Shown here in pieces: positions 11,830 through 23,300 of a stretch of DNA of 64,000 nucleotides. Origin of the DNA: Bolinopsis microptera (Eukaryota > Ctenophora > Tentaculata > Lobata > Bolinopsidae); NCBI RefSeq assembly GCF_026151205.1, contig NC_087082.1, positions 4,195,408 to 4,259,407 of the forward strand, in the 5' to 3' direction. The first letter of the stretch is position 1; the number at the start of each line of letters is the position of its first letter. Under the pieces are notes generated by a model. That model made no database searches. It was not told the origin of the DNA and worked only from the letters and a program-made list of their open reading frames with translations. Made by a program: the position numbers and the translations under genes.

Positions 11830-12057
11830 CAATGCGAACGATGCGAACGATGCAAACGATGCGAACAATGCGAACGATGCAAACGATGCGAACGATGCGA
11901 ACAATACAAACGATGCGAACGATGCGAACGATGCAAACAGTGTGAACAATGCAAACGATGCAAACAATGCGAACGATGCAAACGATGCGAACGATCGACG
12001 ATGCGAACAATTGACGATGCGAACGATCGACGATGCGAACGATCGACGATGCGAAGC
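11830..12057 (+). repeat. 9 bp minisatellite, unit GATGCGAAC/GATGCAAAC
   Basis: About 25 tandem units of a 9-mer with G/A variation at one site, and a variant GATCGAC unit near the 3' end. Because the unit is a multiple of 3, several frames on both strands stay open and give artificial low-complexity proteins. Confidence 0.95.
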
Positions 12058-12747
12058 AAGAATGTTAGTTCGTGTTGCGCGTCGAAGCGGCTAAGTCCTC
12101 CAAATGAAATATCAACAATCAAATATATGCACACCTACTCCATCATAGGGGCAGATATCAGTTAAACAAAACAGTTAAACAAAAATTTCAATTTTATGCC
12201 ATTTATTACAGAGTAAACAAGTTTACAATAAATCAATTTGATATTTAAAGGAATCCTAATTCAATGTGTAGTATGGTTGTCACTCTTTAAATAGATTAGA
12301 TATAGGTTGACGGGGCAAAGGAGTGTGCGTGCTGTTTGCTATTGCTCACACCAAACGGCAACCTAGTAAATGTTATGTATGGACACCGGTCTCCATCACG
12401 ATACAAAATTAGTATTGTAGAATTTATTGTATAACTATTAGTGCAGTGGAGGTAGCAGTGTGGCCTACTGATTTAGATTTGTGACAGCCTACTGATTTAG
12501 ATTTGTTTTTAAGTGAGCATAATGGGTATATTTTTGGATCTAAAGGCTTTAGTGTGGCAACTTTTAAATTGGTTCTTTTAATCATTTATTAAATATCAGT
12601 TTAAAAATACATAAATCTGGAATCTGTTCACACTGTGAACAAGTCCTATACAATTTCAAAACCCCCCTTAAATTAAATATTAAAAACGTCTCAATAATGG
12701 ATTATGGAAATATTCATACAATTAAGAAATTTACCAAATTCTTAATA

Positions 12748-13497
12748 CAGGTGGCCCAAAAGTGACTACCCACACGCAACCTCTTAATAACTCACATAAT
12801 TCGTCTCCAAATTGCACCAAAATTTCAGAGATTATAGATATGGGTCAAACTTAGATTTCCTGAAAGTTTCGTAAGCCACGCCCAATTACAGTGGGCGTGG
12901 CGTGACATTTTCTCTTTTTCACTATTAATAATAAAACAAAAGTTTTTAATAAAACAAAAGTTAAATTTATTACCAATTATTCAATCAATACATATCATAA
13001 ATTCTAATATTGTCACCATAAAATGAGAACGCTTTAAGCTTGATAATTTAAAACCTTTCCCGAAGTTTCAAGTTCATTGTTCAAAATTTGGCTGAGTTAT
13101 GACCATTTCAAAATCCATCAGATACGTGATCCGAGCACTCAGTCAGTGATCTCTGCACTCAATCAGTGATCTCGTCACCCAATCTGATCAAGAGTAAGGC
13201 GTTAGCATGTATTAATGAGGTTCATTAGGCTTTACCTAACATACTGAGGAGATGACGACCTGATCATGACTGATTGGATACCGAAAATGGATACCAACTA
13301 ATCAAAATTCCCTCACAAAAACAATTAAATAATTTCAATAAAGATGTTCAAATTGTCGTCCCCCAGCTGCAATCACCTTGCAGCACCGCTTCTTTACACT
13401 CCGACAAGCGTTCATAGCAAACGTTGGGTCCATATTATGGATGATGTCGATCAGGTGGTGCTTTAGCTGCGGGATGTCTGCAATATCCCGGCAAAAT
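12748..13497 (-). pseudogene. Mariner/Tc1-type element remnant with 3' end of transposase
   Basis: The end next to the TA at 12746-12747 is CAGGTGGCCCAAAAGTGACT, a typical mariner-type terminal sequence. On the minus strand 13497-13335 encodes DIADIPQLKHHLIDIIHNMD, then AMNACRSVKKRCCKVIAAGG, QFEH and a stop. This resembles the C-terminus of IS630/Tc1-mariner transposases (Ile-Pro, Leu-Lys, Arg-Cys, GGxxFEH). The catalytic DDE part is missing, so it is a 5'-truncated fossil. The segment 12775-13334 would be its 3' non-coding part. Confidence 0.65.
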
Positions 13498-13878
13498 TAC
13501 AATGACACATTTTTATATACTAATTGATAAATGGTACTGCAATATAAGTTGCTTAATGTTTGGCCGGATGACAACTAACTAAAAAGAAAAATAAAAGTTT
13601 GATTACATAATAATCAATTCGGCTGAACCAACACATAGCAAGAGCCACATTAACGTTGTGTCCCAAAACGAATATTAAGTGCTGTCCGGAATGAGGTTAA
13701 ACGAGATGAACCAAATGTGGGTTCTTTAATGAACCTGATTGGTATGGTTGAACCTAGATTTGCTTGGTGTTTTAAAGTTGGAATTTTTGTGACATCCCTC
13801 TTCCCTTATCGAAAGTTTTTTAAATTTTTTAAAATTTTTTTATACCCATCGTCCTACTGGTTGTTCATGGCTGTCTAG
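13498..13878. other. Upstream region of the UPRT fusion gene
   Basis: AT-rich with T-runs near 13810-13845. It probably holds the promoter and 5' UTR. No distinct element can be named. Confidence 0.35.
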
Positions 13879-15489
13879 ATGTTTGATATTTTTCTTCAAA
13901 TTATTGAGTGCTGTATTATTACTATAACCACTGATGGTTTATTCAATTTAGTTATGTACATGTCTCGACGACTGCTTTCCAGCACAATTCAGTCGGTCAG
14001 AGTTCTTCCTCCACTTCACGTCAGCAGGTGCAATAAGAATCCTGAGGATTTTTTACAAGCATATGTATCTGAACAAGTTACTGAGGTTAGGAACTCAAAT
14101 TCACTCTGTGCTGTAATCAGATTTTTAAGCCACAGTCCAGGTTCTGAGGTCTCAGAGTCATTGAATGATGTACTGCACAAGGCTTGTCAAAATTCCACTG
14201 GCAAGTTGTTTGGAGTGGCATCTTTGGTGACAGTTGATATTGAGCAGGCTGAAGCAGAGGTTAAAAAGTACGCTGATTCCCAATATGTTAAAGGATTTGG
14301 TATTGATTGTACAGCACTGGCTCATCAGTCTGAGGATTACAAAAGATTGTACTATTTGTTTCAACTTTGTGATGCTGCCGACCGTCCAGTATTTCTGCAC
14401 TGTGGAGAGGATACGCCATTAAAAAGTTCCTCCATAACGGCTCAAGCAGTATGTCAGATCATAAATGACGGAATTTTAGATTTCTATCCAGGATTGATGA
14501 TCATTGTCAATTCAAGTATCATCCCATTAGTAATAGAATCATTAGCAGGAAATAATCCTGCTAATTCTTTGCAGAAGCAAAATACGGAGCATTACCTTAA
14601 CAACAACCTTTTGTGTGTTTCAAATTGCTCAGATGTGAGCTATCTCAACTACCTAATTCAAACATTCGGTGATAACAGGGTCCTCTACAGTTACTCAGAC
14701 AATGCCAATTCAACTGGGGATGCATTATTAGAGTCAGCCCCCACCTTTAGCCAACTTACTGTGCAAAAAATTATGGCATCTAATGCAATGAGGTTGTTTG
14801 GGATTTCTGATAAAGAAAAGCTCTGGAATGTTAATATGGAAAACGTTACCGTCCTTAATAATTTGCGGTGTGTTCAGTTGTTGTCTTCAAAACTAAGGGA
14901 CAAGACTACTGATGCTAAAGAGTTCATGCTTAATGCAGATCGCCTCATGACAGTGCTGGCCGAAGAGGCACTGTCAATGGTCCCTGGTGTCAAGCAGCAG
15001 GACATAGAAACTCCAACTGGTATATTCAAAGGTCTAGAGGATACTCTTGGTGAGAAGCTTTGTGTTGTATCTATAGTGAGGTCTGGTGATATTTTGCTTG
15101 AAGCAGTTAGGAAATTGTCGCCTGGAATTAGAGTTGGAAAAATTCTGATTCAAAGAGATGAAGAAAGTGAGGATAAGAGAGCGGTATTGTACTACAAAAA
15201 GCTCCCCAAGGATATATCTGACTGTTATGTGTTGCTAGTTGATCCAATGTTAGCTACTGGAGGAAGCTTGATTTGTGCAACTGATGTATTAGTTGATAAT
15301 GGTGTTAAACCTGCTAACATATTGTTTGTTAACTTATTTTCAGTGGAAGAAGGTCTGGAGAATGTTCAAAACAAATTTCCAGATATGAAAATTCTTACCT
15401 TAAGCATTGATGATTACATGAATGATGACAAATATATAGTTCCTGGTGTTGGTGATTTTGGTGATCGTTATTATGGAACTACAGAATAA
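13879..15489 (+). CDS. UPRT: Amidohydrolase-like domain fused to uracil phosphoribosyltransferase
   Basis: A single-exon frame of 536 codons. The true start may be Met27 or Met28 (MYMSRRLL), because the first 26 residues are hydrophobic and unlike either domain. Residues about 60-310 look like an ACMSD-type amidohydrolase (amidohydro_2) barrel: VKGFGIDCTAL, RPVFLHCGED (H174), FGDNRVLYSYSD (D274, where the family has FGxDRxxxxSD) and KIMASNAMRLFGI at the end. The N-terminal HxH is absent, and the second-shell His-Gly is NSS (211-213), so metal binding is probably lost. Residues about 330-536 are a full UPRT: LRDKTT, ADRLMTVLAEEAL, the PRPP loop DPMLATGGS (455-463) and the uracil loop PGVGDFGDRYYGT (522-534), all intact. 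Known role: uracil + PRPP to UMP (pyrimidine salvage, cytosol). The fusion is read directly from one frame. AATAAA overlaps the stop. Confidence 0.88.
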   Translation: MFDIFLQIIECCIITITTDGLFNLVMYMSRRLLSSTIQSVRVLPPLHVSRCNKNPEDFLQAYVSEQVTEVRNSNSLCAVIRFLSHSPGSEVSESLNDVLHKACQNSTGKLFGVASLVTVDIEQAEAEVKKYADSQYVKGFGIDCTALAHQSEDYKRLYYLFQLCDAADRPVFLHCGEDTPLKSSSITAQAVCQIINDGILDFYPGLMIIVNSSIIPLVIESLAGNNPANSLQKQNTEHYLNNNLLCVSNCSDVSYLNYLIQTFGDNRVLYSYSDNANSTGDALLESAPTFSQLTVQKIMASNAMRLFGISDKEKLWNVNMENVTVLNNLRCVQLLSSKLRDKTTDAKEFMLNADRLMTVLAEEALSMVPGVKQQDIETPTGIFKGLEDTLGEKLCVVSIVRSGDILLEAVRKLSPGIRVGKILIQRDEESEDKRAVLYYKKLPKDISDCYVLLVDPMLATGGSLICATDVLVDNGVKPANILFVNLFSVEEGLENVQNKFPDMKILTLSIDDYMNDDKYIVPGVGDFGDRYYGTTE

Positions 15490-16425
15490 AGTTTTGATAT
15501 TTAACTTTTTTTCAGTAAAGAAGGTAACTTGAGGTATATATGTACATATATAATAGTGAATTACTATTCAAGAGAACTGTCAATTTCAAGGCAAATTTTG
15601 TGGTTTTCTAGTCATCTACAGTCCAGTCGTGCGGATTTTCTCTATGTTGGTTATGAAGTAGAGCTTGCTTAAATTCATTTTTAACAAGGCTTTTTTAGCA
15701 GAATAGTCTGATATTTTGAATTTTGTCGTTTCAGAGAGAAGTTGACTTAGAAATGAAATTTTGTGATGGATTACTGTACTTACTAAGCATTGGTGAAGAG
15801 CACTTACGTTTTAAGATTTTAGAAGTTAATAATCCATTCACAACAAAGTCAAACCTCTTTACACATTGAATTAGGATTCCTTTAAATATCAAATTGATTT
15901 ATTGTAAACTTGTTTACTCTGTAATAAATGGCATGAAATTGAAATTTTTGTTCAACTGAAATTTTTGTTTAACTGACTAACTATGCCTCAATAAATTTTA
16001 GTACGGGTTTCATGTTTTAATTAATATTCCCTCTCGAACTTTATTTATCATGTTTTTTCCATTCATGATCAGTAATATCTTCCTTACCTGTGAGGCCGCG
16101 TCTGGTAAATAAGTTTTTACTTTTCTAACACTATCTTAGTACTTTGAGTTAATTAATTTATTAAAGTTCATTTCTGAAGATTTTTAAGTGATTTGATACT
16201 GTCTTTGTGTGATCATATAATATCATAAAATAAGAGTCAACCTTGACCTTTTACTTCAAGTCCTTAAAAATGTCGAAATGAATAAAATACATTTGTGTTG
16301 TTAATTGTGAACCGTCTTAGATTCAGTATAATTATGTTTCACCTACTCAGTATGCTGATTATATGAAATATTTTCATTTTAACAACTTACTTATGAGTGA
16401 TATTTTACAGCCCCAGGATTAAACT
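15490..16425. other. Intergenic DNA with a dispersed repeat copy at 15860-15977
   Basis: 15860-15977 is a copy of the inner arm of the 9.3-12.7 kb element (ACATTGAATTAGGATTCC through ATTTTTGTTTAACTG). A TTTTACAG at about 16403-16410 just before the ORC4 start could be the acceptor of a 5' UTR intron. No other gene. Confidence 0.6.
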
Positions 16426-17968
16426 ATGGTCAAATGGGACGCTGGAAGTCTCAAGTCGATCATATTTAAAGAATTGCACTCCAGCTCCTGTGTACCAAAG
16501 GGCACAGAGAAAATACAACATCAACTCTATGATTTGTTGCTGAACACAGTGGATAGAGGCGAAGGGAATTCTGTGCTTTTTGTCGGGCCCAGAGGAACCG
16601 GAAAGTCAGCACTAGTTAACTACACTATTGATAAAGTTAAGAGTGCTTGTAAAAATGATTTTATACTGGTTTATCTAAATGGTTTTGTTTGTATTGATGA
16701 CCAACAAGCTCTCAAAGAAATCGCTAAGGAACTCTGCCCTAAAAGTGAGCTGGCCGATTTGAACCTTAATTCATTTGCTTCAACAATGACATTCCTGTTG
16801 GAAACTCTGAATTCTGGCGACAAGGGACGACAATCTGTGATATTTGTGTTGGATGAGTTTGATTTGTTCACACAGCATCATAATCAACATCTACTGTACA
16901 ACCTCTTTGATCTCTCTCAGTCTAAATCAACACCGTTAGCAGTCGTTGGTCTAACAAGCCGGCAGGATGTTATGGAGCTCATGGAAAAACGGGTGAAATC
17001 AAGATTTTCTCACAGACAGTTCTTTATCTTTGGTCCTCCAACATTTGAAGAATATATTGCCATTGCACATGAGATTCTGTGCCCTGACTCATTATCCTTA
17101 CCATCCTGGTCTACCCATGTAAAGGAAGTGTTAAATAGTACTGACAATAAAATAAAAACTTACTTGGAGCGAGTCTACAACTTCAACAGAAGTGTGAAAC
17201 TTCTAAAAAACTGTCTAACCTGGGTTGCAGTTGACATTGACTCATCTTCTCCTAAAATAAATGTCGATTTATTTGAAGAGAAATTGATTGAAGTTTTCAA
17301 GGACTCCAAAGCAGTCTTGATCAGAAGTCTGAGCAAACTGGAGTGTTGTATCTTGATTGCCATGGCTAGGTTATCAACCAAACATGCTAATCAACCTTTC
17401 AATCTGGAGATGGTTCTTTTCGAATACAAAGAGGTTAGTGATTTTACTTTGGCTATCGAACTTTATATAATAATTATAAGAAAATTTTGATAGGTTGATT
17501 AGGTGAACTCTTACACAGGTTGTGAATAATTCTGGCTGCTTTAGTTGGTGTTTTTGCTATTGTAGTGGGAAACGTCTCAGAGCAGAGTCGCTTTAGCAAT
17601 CATTATGGATACTTGATATTATTATCTTGAACTGTTTAGCTGTTGTACATTGTAAAAACTAAAAAATGATGGCTAAGATTAAACATTATACTGTTAATCT
17701 TGAGTTTAAGCCGAACCTTTTTCAGTTTGTTACATTCGAAGGAGGAAAGATAGATGCAATTCCAAATCACGATCTTGCTGTGCAGGCCTTGGAGAAGATG
17801 ATAAAGTCTCAACTAGTTAGAACATTGTCAAGTCGTCAATCTAAAGTTCAGAAAGACTATAAATTAATGTATTTGAACATTGATATCATGGACTTAACAA
17901 ATATTCTTAAAACTTGCAATTTGCAAAGTAATGTTCAGAAATGGGCACAATCTGTCTTGACATTCTAA
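16426..17968 (+). CDS. ORC4: Origin recognition complex subunit 4
   Basis: There are two exons, 16426-17433 and 17726-17968, joined in phase 0 (donor GAG|GTTAGT, acceptor TTTTTCAG|TTT), giving 416 residues. Vertebrate ORC4 is about 436. ORC4 is a AAA+ subunit of the hexamer that marks replication origins and loads MCM in the nucleus. Motifs: Walker A GPRGTGKSA (54-62), Walker B VIFVLDEFDLF (138-148), a sensor-type GLTSRQD, then the arginine/lid region KRVKSRFSHRQ, and a C-terminal winged-helix region whose second exon aligns with the family end (FVTFEGGK, AVQALEKMIKSQLV, DYKLMYLNID, VQKWA). If the intron were read through, a stop would follow 19 codons later, so the splice is required. The start Met precedes a shorter N-terminus than in vertebrates. 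An upstream coding exon is possible. Confidence 0.93.
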
Positions 17969-18665
17969 ATTCTTAGATGTGGAAGTGCAGTTTTATCAAA
18001 ATATAATGTTGTTTTTAATTGTTTTTATTTATAATTTTATGGCATTATTGTGTTGCAATCTTTTATCTTTAGATCTTTTTGATATACTGATAACTCTAAT
18101 ACTATTATATAAAAATTCAATGATAATTACAATTTACAAAGTGATAATTAAAGTCTGTCATTGTTTCCTAAAATCATACTTGACCAGACCGCAATTCTGA
18201 TAATTATTTGTTGTGTAGATTGAAGAACTAGTATATTTTCCTTAAGTGCTATATACTATTTTTAAATGACCATCTCTTTGTGGTAGTTCATAGAAGCTTT
18301 AGTCAGCCCTTGTCACAAGTCACAACTGAATATTTTATAAATTGGTAAAATTGTTTAAAATGAATCTAATTTCATGGATTTCAATCTATGGGTATTCAAG
18401 AAGGAATAGACTAGTTCTTCAATCTACTCCAAACTGAATCTTTAAATTTGAGATAAGTTTGAAGCTATTCATTAAATAGGATACAGTTGTCGTAAAACTT
18501 CCATAAACTTTATCTTAGTTACAATGATATTGTGATATCAATTTCGTAAAAAAATTACAAATGCCTAGCTTTCTAGTTTCCTGCGATGCCACGTTACCAC
18601 GTTACCATCCTTCAAATAAATGTTAACAAATTATAATTAAGTTTTAAATATCCGGCACTACACTT
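17969..18665. other. Intergenic, AT-rich
   Basis: 3' flank of ORC4 and 5' flank of the phosphatase. The 73-codon frame at 17979-18200 is low-complexity and I do not accept it as a gene. Confidence 0.5.
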
Positions 18666-19731
18666 ATGAACGGAATTATGAATATGGGCCTGCCCAAGCT
18701 GTTTGAAATGTTAGAGAGAGACTCAGAGTGGGTCAATTATTACTACGATGTGGAAAACAAATTCCCTCACTTATCAGCTTCAATCGGCAAGAAACCACAA
18801 AACATGCCCAAGAACCGGTATTGCAATGTGTGGCCTTGGAACCACAGTAGAGTTGTGCTAGGGAGGTCACCTGATTATATCAACGCTTCTCACATCAAAT
18901 CGCCGATTGTTAATCATCAATACATTGCCTCTCAGGTAAGATATCTGAAACTGTTTTTATATATTTGTTAGTGAAAATGTTGAAAGTGTTAAAATATTTT
19001 GTGTACTTTTTTTGCTACAAGAATTAGAATCATGGATATCAAGTGGTGACTTTAATAAAATGAAAACTCACTTTATCATAATATCCCAGGAGCCACTTTC
19101 TGGTAGAAATGAATCAACAAAGGATGACTTCTGGAGAATGGTCTGGGAACAGAACTGTTCAGTTATCATCATGTTGAACGACCCTTCTGAGAATAACTCT
19201 TACAATAGTGCCAAGTATTATCCTTACTTCCCTACTGGCCAGCAAGATTACACTGAGTACACTGGTAAGGAGGGGATAAAGGTCTCTCTCCTGTCCCGGG
19301 AGATCAAAAATTGTTATTTCTACAGCAAATTAGAGTTGAGTCTCGAAGGTAAACCTCCTCGGGAAATTCACCATCTTCAATATAAAGGGTGGGGGGACTA
19401 CGAGGTACCTGATTCGGCAGCTACTGAATTCTTTGAATTCCTGAAGGAGGCACGGGATTTGTTCGAGAGCTATCCGGGCCCACCTATAGTCCACTGTTCC
19501 GCCGGTGTTGGTCGCACTGGAACATTTATTCTAGCAGATGTTATCTTGGAGATAGCAAAGGAAAGGAAGAGTCTGAATGTAGATGTTAAAGAAGTGCTAG
19601 AGAAACTGAGGGAGCAGCGAATGTGGCTCGTACAGACTCCAGACCAGATTAGGTTTTGTTTTATGGCAATTGTTGAAGGGGTAAAGAAGCTGGATCTCAC
19701 TGAATTCGCTGAAGATAGAGTTAATGTTTGA
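18666..19731 (+). CDS. Non-receptor protein tyrosine phosphatase, PTPN1/PTPN2-like
   Basis: Two exons: 18666-18935 (donor CTCAG|GTAAGA) and 19090-19731 (acceptor ATATCCCAG|GAG), phase 0, 303 residues. The protein is a single classical PTP domain that hydrolyses phosphotyrosine in proteins. Motifs: PKNRYCNVWPWNHSRVVL (pTyr loop), DYINASHI, DDFWRMVWEQ, the P-loop HCSAGVGRTGT with Cys226 and Arg232, and the Q-loop QTPDQIRFCF. The mobile acid loop reads WGDYEVPDS instead of WPD (W191, D193), so the general acid is kept but the Pro is Gly. The domain order and N-terminal helix match PTP1B/TCPTP, but there is no C-terminal membrane tail or proline-rich stretch. The protein ends soon after the catalytic domain, so it is probably soluble. 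Orthology to PTPN1 or PTPN2 cannot be decided. Confidence 0.9.
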
Positions 19732-20316
19732 ATTGTTTTCATGCTATAATTAGTTTTGATTTTTATTGTAATGCACTTTTTCTTTATTTGGGTGAAAGTT
19801 TAAAGATTTAGTGACGGTGATCATTTGAACTGTCGTTTATGATAAGTTTGTGACGTGTCCTATGTGTTTGGTGAGATTCAGACGATATATTTTGACTTAG
19901 TTTTTATGTCTGTTTTGTTGAATTTGTTTAATATTTTGGTGGGGTTATTTTTGTAAATATCGTAGCTCTGACTCAGTATTTAGTTCTTTTAGTTATTAGT
20001 GTTGCATTGTTTCATAATTCGGAATTGTTTTTCTGTTTTGGAATTAAACTATGGAGTACTACGTGCTGTTTCTTGATCATGATTATATAAATGATATTAT
20101 GTAACTTAGAAATGGAATTAGACATTTAAAATTGTAGTGACTAATCGTTGAACCAAATGCTATTCAACTAATTGTAGTGTGAACTTTAATATATCAATTT
20201 CAATTCCTGAGATAACACTTTTTGGACTAACTATAATTTCTACTTATTTTCAACTAATTACAACTAATTCATTCAAATAACTTCATAATAATAACAATTA
20301 CTCATTTTAGCTGAAA
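19732..20316. other. Intergenic, upstream of HDAC
   Basis: AT-rich, no open frame of note. CATTTTAG six bases before the HDAC ATG (20303-20310) may be the acceptor of a 5' UTR intron. Confidence 0.45.
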
Positions 20317-23300
20317 ATGACAGCTGGTGGAAACAAGAAGCGGGTATGTTACTATTACGACGGTGATGTTGGTAACTACTACTACGGTCCTAATCATCCA
20401 ATGAAACCACACCGTATCAGAATGACCCACAACCTTCTCCTAAACTATGGACTCTACAGAAAAATGGAGATTTACGTAAGAGTTTAAAAAAATCAAAAAC
20501 AAAATTAAATCTTCCAAGTCAGGTCGCTGCTCTGATAAATAAAATTTGTAATCAAGAGAACTGAGGATTCTAAGAAGAATGAATTTACAGCATCGTATTA
20601 ATTAATTGATTAAACACTTGAATTCTTCGTTTGATTTGACGGCCATTGTTTCAGAGACCACATAAGGCGTCCATGGAGGAAATGACGAAGTACCATGCTG
20701 ATGAATACATCAAGTTCTTACGCAACATTCGGTATGAAACAATCTAACGGTATCAAACTTTATATCATTGACATTACTAAGAGTACTTCCACTTTCAATT
20801 TTATATAGGATGTCAGAATAAAGAGCATCTCCAATGATTGATATCGGTACTTCCACTTCCACAATAATGCATTGTGTATCTTAAAAGATCTCCAGATATT
20901 ATTGTCACCCAGTGGGCCACTGTAACTTGTAAAATATACTTTTATCTGAACTGGGTAACCATATAAAGGGAAGTTATTTCGTTTTGAATAACTCGAGACG
21001 TAATTATGTTCTTCAAGAAGTCACTTAACGCAGTACCAACTGTCTTGAAATTAAGAGTTGACTCTTAACTCTTAACTTCTAATTCCCACCATACTGACTA
21101 GACTATGACTTTTATTACTATTAGCTCCGGACTTCCTTTTTTAAATATTGGTGGTTGTGATGTAAATAATTTATGGCATGTTGAAAATCTTAGATATATA
21201 TATATTGTGTCAGTTGCAGTGGCGTAACGAAGGGCCCCGCTGACCCCGCTATGCGGGGGGGGGGGGGGGGGGCTCAAACAACGTTACGCCACTGGTCAGT
21301 TGGATTGTGGAATGTGGTTACCAGAACTGTTAAAAGTAAATTGTTGTTCAATGAAACGTTCTTTTGGTGTTAATAGGCACAATTATATAATGAACCTTGG
21401 ACAGGCCTGATAACAGTGGAGAATACAGCAAACAAATGCAGAAGTTCAATGTCGGAGACGATTGCCCAGTGTTTGAAGGATTGTACGAGTTTTGTCAGCT
21501 ATCAGCCGGCGGTTCTGTAGGTAATGAGAAACACTGTACACTGTACAGCTGTACTTCGGTTTACATTTTACCTTACAACGTTTACATTGTGGCACCAAAT
21601 ATCGTCCTATAACTTAGACTTCGTGTGTTAGACAAAGAACCTACGTTTTAATGTTTTGCTATTTTGAACTTTGAAGTACTAAATGGATTTTCCGCCTGTA
21701 GCCTTCATGAAATTGCTATCTATAGAGTCTTCTATCAGCAACTCCTCATTTCGAAGAAGAAATCATTTTGACAGTGATTAAATTCGTGGACAAGCTGTTC
21801 GTATTGACAATGTGAAAATATTTATCGAATTGTAATGCAGTATTATATGCCAATTTTACATACTGTATCATAATTCGATAAATATTTTGGTTAAATTAGA
21901 ATTGATCTTTACGCTGATCTGTGACAACTTAAGTACAGTTTATAAAATACAGTCAATAGCGATATTCTCAGATAATGCTTTCAGTTTTTTACTTCCTTAA
22001 AAAATTCTCTTCGGACCTGTTGATTAAAACCGAACCAGTTGGCTCCCTCTCTCTCTCTCTAGATACTCTCCATTGATGTCATATTGTCAAATGTATGCCG
22101 CAGTTACTTAGCGATTGCGTGCTAAACATTATAATAACTCAGGCTAACAAGTTACTTACATCATGATATTCACCAGTACCAACTTATTTTAAGGTTGAGG
22201 AATATAACGTATTCAAATATTCCGCTTGCTCCAAACCCACCGTACCCTTTTTCATTTAAAAAACGATCAAATAATACATACAATTATTAAATGGAGACTG
22301 TTACAGCTGGAGCGATGAAGTTGAACAAGCAGCACACCGATATAGCAGTTAATTGGGCGGGCGGGCTGCACCACGCTAAAAAGTCAGAAGCGTCAGGGTT
22401 CTGCTACGTAAACGACATAGTACTATCCATCCTGGAACTTCTCAAGTAAGTTATCCTTATCTTCTGTGTAAGGTTTTAGTAGACTAATGATTGGGCACAA
22501 ACTGATCAATCTTTTAAGTGTTGCCAGATTTGCTAAGACACTTTCTTAGATTCTGAGAGTTGTATGCGATTAAAAAAAGTTGATTTTGTAATCGAATTTG
22601 CCCAGTCACAATATGAACTATACCACATTAAGATTAAAACGGGCTTTTCGATTGGTAATTAAAAAGTTAGTTAATTAATTAAATTATTAGGTATCACAAG
22701 AGAGTATTGTACGTTGATATAGACATTCACCACGGAGACGGAGTCGAAGAAGCTTTCTACACGACTGACAGAGTAATGACAGTGTCGTTCCACAAATACG
22801 GGGAATACTTCCCGGGAACTGGGGATATCAGGGACATTGGAGCTAGTCTTGGCAAACATCACTCAGGTTAGAATATTGGAGCTTCAAGAAATCACTGAAT
22901 ATTACACCCCTTAATCTTCATCTCAGTTCTGCAAATCCAACACAACTGTAGCTTCAGACGGTTTTACAAGCCAGCCTTAATAGTGTACTCCTTATTAATT
23001 TTAACGGTTTCTAATTGCTACTGATGAATAAATGTCCAGCTTTCCTTATGATCAATCCCCCTCTTCAGTTAACTTCCCACTACGGGATGGCATGGACGAT
23101 GAGTCGTACCAGAGTATCTTCCAACCTGTAATGGGCAAGGTTATGGAGGTTTATAGACCAGAAGCAGTTGTTCTGCAATGTGGGGCTGACAGTTTAGCTG
23201 GTGACAGGCTCGGCTGCTTCAATCTAACTCTTAAAGGTAACTCCTCAAAATCAGGTCAAGAAAGTAAACCTTGCAAAAATCAGAAGATTATTATATATAA

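Larger units (their letters stand above)
9283..12747. mobile_element. Large inverted-repeat element (arms about 590 bp, 2.3 kb centre)
   Basis: The left arm 9283-9868 begins TTAAGAATTTGGTAAATTTC and ends with a doubled ATTTTTGTTTAACTG. The right arm about 12150-12747 is its inverted copy with scattered differences (for example GAGACGTTTT, the CACCGGTCTCCATCACGATAC block, and TACACATTGAATTAGG). A third partial copy of the inner arm lies at 15860-15977. The centre has no long coding frame. It holds a short TIR element (10877-11270) and the 9 bp minisatellite. The limits are the points where arm similarity stops. Confidence 0.7.

Noticed and set aside
11703-12165. Overlapping open frames of 67-143 codons on both strands
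   Set aside because: All come from the 9 bp minisatellite, whose period keeps frames open. The products are low-complexity.
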